From an uncultured Eubacterium sp. (GTDB lineage: Bacteria; Bacillota; Clostridia; Lachnospirales; Lachnospiraceae), in the NCBI GenBank assembly GCA_910577225.1, contig CAJTMV010000024.1:1-55828 (forward strand): a DNA stretch of 55,828 nucleotides, written 5' to 3'. A program made the position numbers and the translations under genes. This document shows, in pieces, positions 52,344 through 55,828 of this stretch (its first letter is position 1; each line of letters begins with the position of its first letter). The notes below the pieces were generated by a model. The model did no database searches and was not told where the DNA came from. It saw nothing but the letters and a program-made list of their open reading frames with translations.

Positions 52344-53369
52344 ATGCTAAATACGGTTTATCAGCTAAAGCGTCCCAGACAGTTTGAGGTCGTTTTTAAA
52401 GAAGTGGAACTGGATGATCGTCATATACTTGTCCGGCCGACGCATTTGTCGATCTGCAACGCGGATCAAAGATATTATCAGGGCACGCGTCCGGATGAGA
52501 TTCTGCGCGAAAAGCTGCCGATGGCGCTGATTCATGAAGGAATCGGCAGTGTGATTTATGATCCCTGCGGCCAGTTTCAAATCGGAGAGCCGGTCGTTAT
52601 GATTCCCAACCTGCCGGTAGAAGAAGATGCGGTTATAGCAGAAAATTATCTGCGCAGTTCGGGATTTCGTGCAAGTGGGATGGATGGGTTTTTGCAGGAA
52701 TATGTACAGACAACATCCGATCGTCTGATTCGGCTGCCCGGGAAGGTGAATCCGATGGTGGCGGCATTTACCGAACTGGTCAGCGTCAGTTATCACGCGC
52801 TGACGCGCTGGCTAAATACGGCGCATGCGCGAAGAGAAGAAGCGGCGGTCTGGGGAGACGGCAATCTGGGATATATTACGGCTTTGCTGCTCCATTATCT
52901 GTGTCCGCAGATGAAACAGTATGTGGTCGGAGTGCATGAGGAAAAGCTAAGTTACTTTACATTTGCAGATGAAACATTTCTGACGTCGCAGTTAACCGAT
53001 GATTTTGCGTTCGATCATGCACTGGAATGCGTCGGCGGGCAGGCTGCGCAATATGCGGTCAATCAGATGATAGCGCATATCCGGCCGGAAGGTACGATCG
53101 GGCTGCTCGGCGTATCCGAAGAGCCGGTGCCGATAGATACGCGTATGGTGCTGGAAAAGGGACTGCGTCTGGTCGGAAGCAGCCGCAGCGGCCGGGCCGA
53201 TTATGAGGGGCTGATACAGCTGTATCAGATGCACCCGCAGATACTTTCCTATCTGGAAAATATTGTGGGCGAGGAGTTTGTTGTCAAAGATATCAAAGAT
53301 ATCCGCAATGCGTTTGAAGCGGATATCCACAAATTAATGGGAAAGACGGTTATGATCTGGGATGAATAA
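52344..53369 (+). CDS. tarJ: Ribulose-5-phosphate reductase TarJ (zinc alcohol dehydrogenase family)
   Basis: 341 residues. The zinc-site side has LSICNADQRYYQG and ALIHEGIGSVIYDPCGQFQIGEPVVMIPNLP, and the NADP fold has AAVWGDGNLGYITALLL. In teichoic acid loci it reduces ribulose-5-phosphate to ribitol-5-phosphate for TarI. The ribosome site (AGGAG, 52329-52333) lies within the duplicated tarI tail. It overlaps the next gene by 8 bp. Confidence 0.88.
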   Translation: MLNTVYQLKRPRQFEVVFKEVELDDRHILVRPTHLSICNADQRYYQGTRPDEILREKLPMALIHEGIGSVIYDPCGQFQIGEPVVMIPNLPVEEDAVIAENYLRSSGFRASGMDGFLQEYVQTTSDRLIRLPGKVNPMVAAFTELVSVSYHALTRWLNTAHARREEAAVWGDGNLGYITALLLHYLCPQMKQYVVGVHEEKLSYFTFADETFLTSQLTDDFAFDHALECVGGQAAQYAVNQMIAHIRPEGTIGLLGVSEEPVPIDTRMVLEKGLRLVGSSRSGRADYEGLIQLYQMHPQILSYLENIVGEEFVVKDIKDIRNAFEADIHKLMGKTVMIWDE

Positions 53370-54594
53370 ATGGAATCGAAGGAACAAATGCAGTCACAGG
53401 TGCGATCCGAAAAATCTGTGTCAGCGGCTGCGACGTCTGCTTTCAGACGCTGAAAAATTTATAATGTTTCGCATCTGGTTTCGCGGAATTTACTGCCTGT
53501 ATGCAAAACGTCCGGTGAAAAAGGACAAAGTACTGTTTGTGGAAGTACGGGAAAAAGCTGTTTCTGACAGCTTTCGATTGTTATATAAGAAGTTAAAAAA
53601 AGAGAAGAAATATTGTATTCATACGCATTATCTGCGCAGCGGATTTTCAGGCAGGCTGGAATATCTAAGGCGCTGTACGGCCATGCTGACAGACCTTTCG
53701 GATGCAGGATACGTATTTTTAAACGAGGGATGCAATGTAATCGGCAGTATTCCGATGCGCAGGGAAACGGTACTGACGCAGACCTGGCATGCATGCGGCG
53801 CGTTTAAACGATTTGGTTTTAGTACGGCGGAATTAAAATATGGCCAGACGGCGGAGGAATTGAAAAAGTATCCTTATTATGGCAATACGACGTATGTAAC
53901 GTTAAGCAGTCCGAAAATTTCCTGGGCGTACGAAGAAGCGATGCTTTTGCAGGATCGTAAAGAGTGTATGCGGGCGACCGGAGTCAGCCGTACGGATGTG
54001 TTTTTTCAGAAAAAGTTTTTAAAGCGTGCCAGAGAGCATTTTGAACAGTGTATGCCGTCTGCCGCTTCGAAAAAGGTCATTTTGTACGCGCCGACATTTC
54101 GCGGACATGCGTCCGACGCGGTATCTCCCGACGTTTTGGATATTCCGAAGCTAAAGCAGACGCTCGGAGACGGGTATGTGCTTGTCATCAAACATCATCC
54201 GTTTGTGACGCATCCGCCGGCTGTCCCGCCGGATTGCGCTGATTTTGCAAAAGACGTAACGAATGAAATGCCGATCGATGAGCTGCTTTGCGTGAGCGAT
54301 CTTTGTATTTCGGACTATTCGTCGCTTGTATTTGAATATTCGCTGTTTGAACGTCCGATGCTCTTTTATGCATATGATCTGGAAGATTACTTTGACTGGC
54401 GTGGGTTTTATTATCCTTATGAGGAGCTGGCGCCAGGCCCGGTGGTACGTACGAATGAGGAGATCGCTGATTATATTCAGAATGTGGAGCAAAAGTTTGA
54501 CCGTGCGCGGGTCCGGGCGTTTCGGGAACAGTTTATGTCGGCGTGCGACGGCCACGCAACGGAGCGGATCCTGCAGCTGGTATTTCAGAAATAG
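53362..54594 (+). CDS. CDP-alditol phosphotransferase (TagF/TarL-like), third copy
   Basis: 410 residues. Glyphos_transf marks are VLTQTWHACGAFKRFG, VILYAPTFRG, VLVIKHHPFV and LCISDYSSLVFEYSLFERPMLFYAYD. The basic N-terminus (NRRNKCSHRCDPKNLCQRLRRLL) may bind the membrane. Its start lies inside the tarJ end, so the two are coupled. It closes the cluster; placed after tarI-tarJ, it may handle the ribitol-type donor (inference). Confidence 0.85.
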   Translation: MNKWNRRNKCSHRCDPKNLCQRLRRLLSDAEKFIMFRIWFRGIYCLYAKRPVKKDKVLFVEVREKAVSDSFRLLYKKLKKEKKYCIHTHYLRSGFSGRLEYLRRCTAMLTDLSDAGYVFLNEGCNVIGSIPMRRETVLTQTWHACGAFKRFGFSTAELKYGQTAEELKKYPYYGNTTYVTLSSPKISWAYEEAMLLQDRKECMRATGVSRTDVFFQKKFLKRAREHFEQCMPSAASKKVILYAPTFRGHASDAVSPDVLDIPKLKQTLGDGYVLVIKHHPFVTHPPAVPPDCADFAKDVTNEMPIDELLCVSDLCISDYSSLVFEYSLFERPMLFYAYDLEDYFDWRGFYYPYEELAPGPVVRTNEEIADYIQNVEQKFDRARVRAFREQFMSACDGHATERILQLVFQK

Positions 54595-54648
54595 GAAACG
54601 GCAGTCCACGAGTCCCCGGGGCGGGAACGGAACTAAAAAATACGGTGA

Positions 54649-54677
54649 TTGACATCAAAAATAAGACGAGTTAAAAT
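54649..54677 (+). promoter_or_regulatory. Near-consensus sigma-A promoter
   Basis: TTGACA (54649-54654), 17-bp spacer and TAAAAT (54672-54677), 49 bp before the NifX-like start codon. This separates that gene from the wall-polymer cluster. Confidence 0.75.
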
Positions 54678-54726
54678 GATCGGTAGCAGTATGATCAAAA
54701 CGCAGTGAATGAAAGGAGCAGATGAA

Positions 54727-55137
54727 ATGAGAATAGCGGTAACATATGAAAACGGAAGCATCTTCCAGCATTTTGGACACACAGAACAGTTTAAGCTGTA
54801 TGATATTCAGGAAACGCAGATCGTAAAAGATCAGATCATAGATGCGTCTGGCAGCGGACATGGCGCTTTGGCGGGATTTCTTACGGAAAACGGCGTGGAT
54901 ACCCTGATCTGCGGCGGGATCGGCGGCGGTGCGCAGATGGCTCTTTCAGAAGCAGGCATTCAGCTTTACGGCGGTGTATCCGGCAGCGCGGATGAGGCGG
55001 TAAAAGCGCTGTTGGACGGCAGCCTGGCTTACAACCCGAATGTACAGTGCAGTCATCATGAACACGAACATGGCGGAAACTGTGCCGGACATTCCTGTGG
55101 AGCAGACAAACACGGATGTCCGGGCGCGCATGCCTGA
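54727..55137 (+). CDS. NifX/NifB-like (dinitrogenase iron-molybdenum cofactor-type) protein
   Basis: 136 residues. MRIAVTYENGSIFQHFGHTEQFKLYDI and GVDTLICGGIGGGAQMALSEAGIQLYGGVSGSADEAV are hallmarks of the NifX-type fold that binds Fe-S or FeMo-cofactor precursors. Outside nitrogen fixers these small proteins are of uncertain function in metal-cluster handling. The tail (CSHHEHEHGGNCAGHSCGADKHGC) is rich in His and Cys and probably binds metal. AAGGAG lies before the ATG at 54727, preferred over 54709. No nif genes are present. Confidence 0.88.
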   Translation: MRIAVTYENGSIFQHFGHTEQFKLYDIQETQIVKDQIIDASGSGHGALAGFLTENGVDTLICGGIGGGAQMALSEAGIQLYGGVSGSADEAVKALLDGSLAYNPNVQCSHHEHEHGGNCAGHSCGADKHGCPGAHA

Positions 55138-55219
55138 CCGTGTAAGTACAGACGCAGGTTCTGCGTGCACATTACGAAGAATCAGAATGCGATTGATTCC
55201 CGCAAGGGAAGGATGATGG

Positions 55220-55323
55220 AAAAAGGATGTTACATCAGACAGAATGCATACAATATATAGGATAGGTATGTTTTGAACTGCTATATTTTGTATTGCTTTA
55301 TGCCGGTGCGACATCCCTTTTTT
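55220..55323 (+). terminator. Long imperfect hairpin with T-run
   Basis: AAAAAGGATGT near 55220 faces ACATCCCTTTTTT (55311-55323), and inside it GCATACAATATATAG (55246-55260) faces CTATATTTTGTATTGC (55281-55296). The roughly 100-nt structure ends in T6, so it is probably the terminator of the NifX-like gene or a small RNA. Confidence 0.5.
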
Positions 55324-55367
55324 GCTGTAAAAGTTCCTGATTTTCTGACAACGGTTGTCTGCAGCTG

Positions 55368-55766
55368 TTATTCTTTCACGAAGAAACCTGCGACGTCTCC
55401 ATTTTCAAAGAAGCTCACCGTAAAAGTTAATTTACCGTGCGCATAGTCTGCAATCTGGATCACGCGGACAAATTCTTTGCCTGTCTCCGTTTTTCCGGAA
55501 GTAAACGCAACGTCGCCGTATTTGTTAAATGTACCGAGGCTTTCTATCGTCTTACCGCCGGCCTCAAAAGCAGACGCGTCCACAGCGGGGTTGTCGTATA
55601 TTTTTGCAACGCCTTCATAATCAAATTTGTTCATCGTATCGATCAGCACTCTGGCATTTTCCGTCAGCGTATCTGTGTCGGCCCATTCAGGCAGTTTAAA
55701 ATTTCCGCAGGACGTAAGACCGACGATAGATACCAGACAGAACAGGATAATCATAAATTTTTTCAT
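55368..55766 (-). CDS. DUF3887-like lipoprotein
   Basis: 132 residues with a lipobox (MIILFCLVSIVGLTSCGN, Cys near residue 20). The rest (ENARVLIDTMNKFDYEGVAKIYDNPAVDASAFE…FNKYGDVAFTSG…LTFTVSFFENGDVAGFFV) fits the DUF3887/NTF2-like layout. GAGGAGCG precedes the start at 55766 on the minus strand; an upstream in-frame ATG at 55802 lacks one. Function unknown. Confidence 0.75.
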   Translation of the reverse strand: MKKFMIILFCLVSIVGLTSCGNFKLPEWADTDTLTENARVLIDTMNKFDYEGVAKIYDNPAVDASAFEAGGKTIESLGTFNKYGDVAFTSGKTETGKEFVRVIQIADYAHGKLTFTVSFFENGDVAGFFVKE

Positions 55767-55828
55767 TTGGAAACGCTCCTCGTATAATAAGTTTGTAAGC
55801 AAGAAAAACAGCTTACAGACTTATTCTT

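Overview
The window looks like a chromosomal segment of an anaerobic, spore-forming Clostridia, most likely a Lachnospiraceae (inference). Supporting signs are an alpha/beta-type small acid-soluble spore protein with a sigma-G-like promoter, the gene order tig-clpP-clpX-lon-engB, adjacent hisS-aspS, strong AGGAGG-type ribosome binding sites with several TTG/GTG starts, and a wall teichoic-acid-like (CDP-alditol) cluster. No rRNA, tRNA, CRISPR array or intact prophage was seen.

Layout. 1-1.6 kb: an IS3-family element (with a -1 frameshift slippery site and a 4-bp target duplication ACTT) sits inside a small ORF that can be rebuilt across it. 1.9-9 kb: low-molecular-weight tyrosine phosphatase, secreted subtilisin with an Ig-like tail, a DUF1653-like protein, a CYTH phosphohydrolase-like protein, a DJ-1 protein, a secreted SGNH hydrolase and the spore protein. 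9.4-20 kb: a protein quality-control and translation block (trigger factor, ClpP, ClpX, Lon, EngB, an orphan ZnuA-like binding protein, HisS, AspS). 20-24 kb: a DUF3298-type secreted protein, a HAAS/DUF1700 membrane protein with its PadR regulator, and a decayed stretch. 24.3-31 kb: two ParA/TadZ-like proteins without a normal P-loop, separated by an unusual purine-rich repeat array, then a CNNM/CorC-type membrane protein, and a two-gene unit encoding a membrane-anchored coiled-coil protein and a secreted partner, both with phage-tail-like motifs. 31-39.3 kb: ispE, a DUF5808 protein, a GntR/FCD regulator, a SpoIID-like/peptidoglycan-binding protein, recJ, a lipoprotein and a small XRE regulator.

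39.6-54.6 kb is one long plus-strand surface-polymer cluster. It holds three TagB/TagF-type CDP-alditol phosphotransferases, two TarI/IspD-like cytidylyltransferases (one paired with an SDR epimerase/reductase, one with TarJ), two pyruvyltransferase-family proteins (one fused to a GDPD-like domain that lacks its usual histidine), and a 1231-residue secreted 5'-nucleotidase-type phosphoesterase with Ig-like repeats. Together they would make and decorate a phosphodiester wall polymer, perhaps with two different alditol-phosphate units. The window ends with a NifX-like protein and a DUF3887 lipoprotein.

A theme across the whole window is that intergenic spaces carry degenerate tandem repeats of unrelated sequence (periods of about 14, 21, 31, 32, 40, 52, 69 and 102 bp). 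Several look like duplications of the adjoining gene end or gene start, and in one case the duplicated gene end supplies the ribosome binding site of the next gene. All functional calls come from reading motifs by eye; no database search was run.
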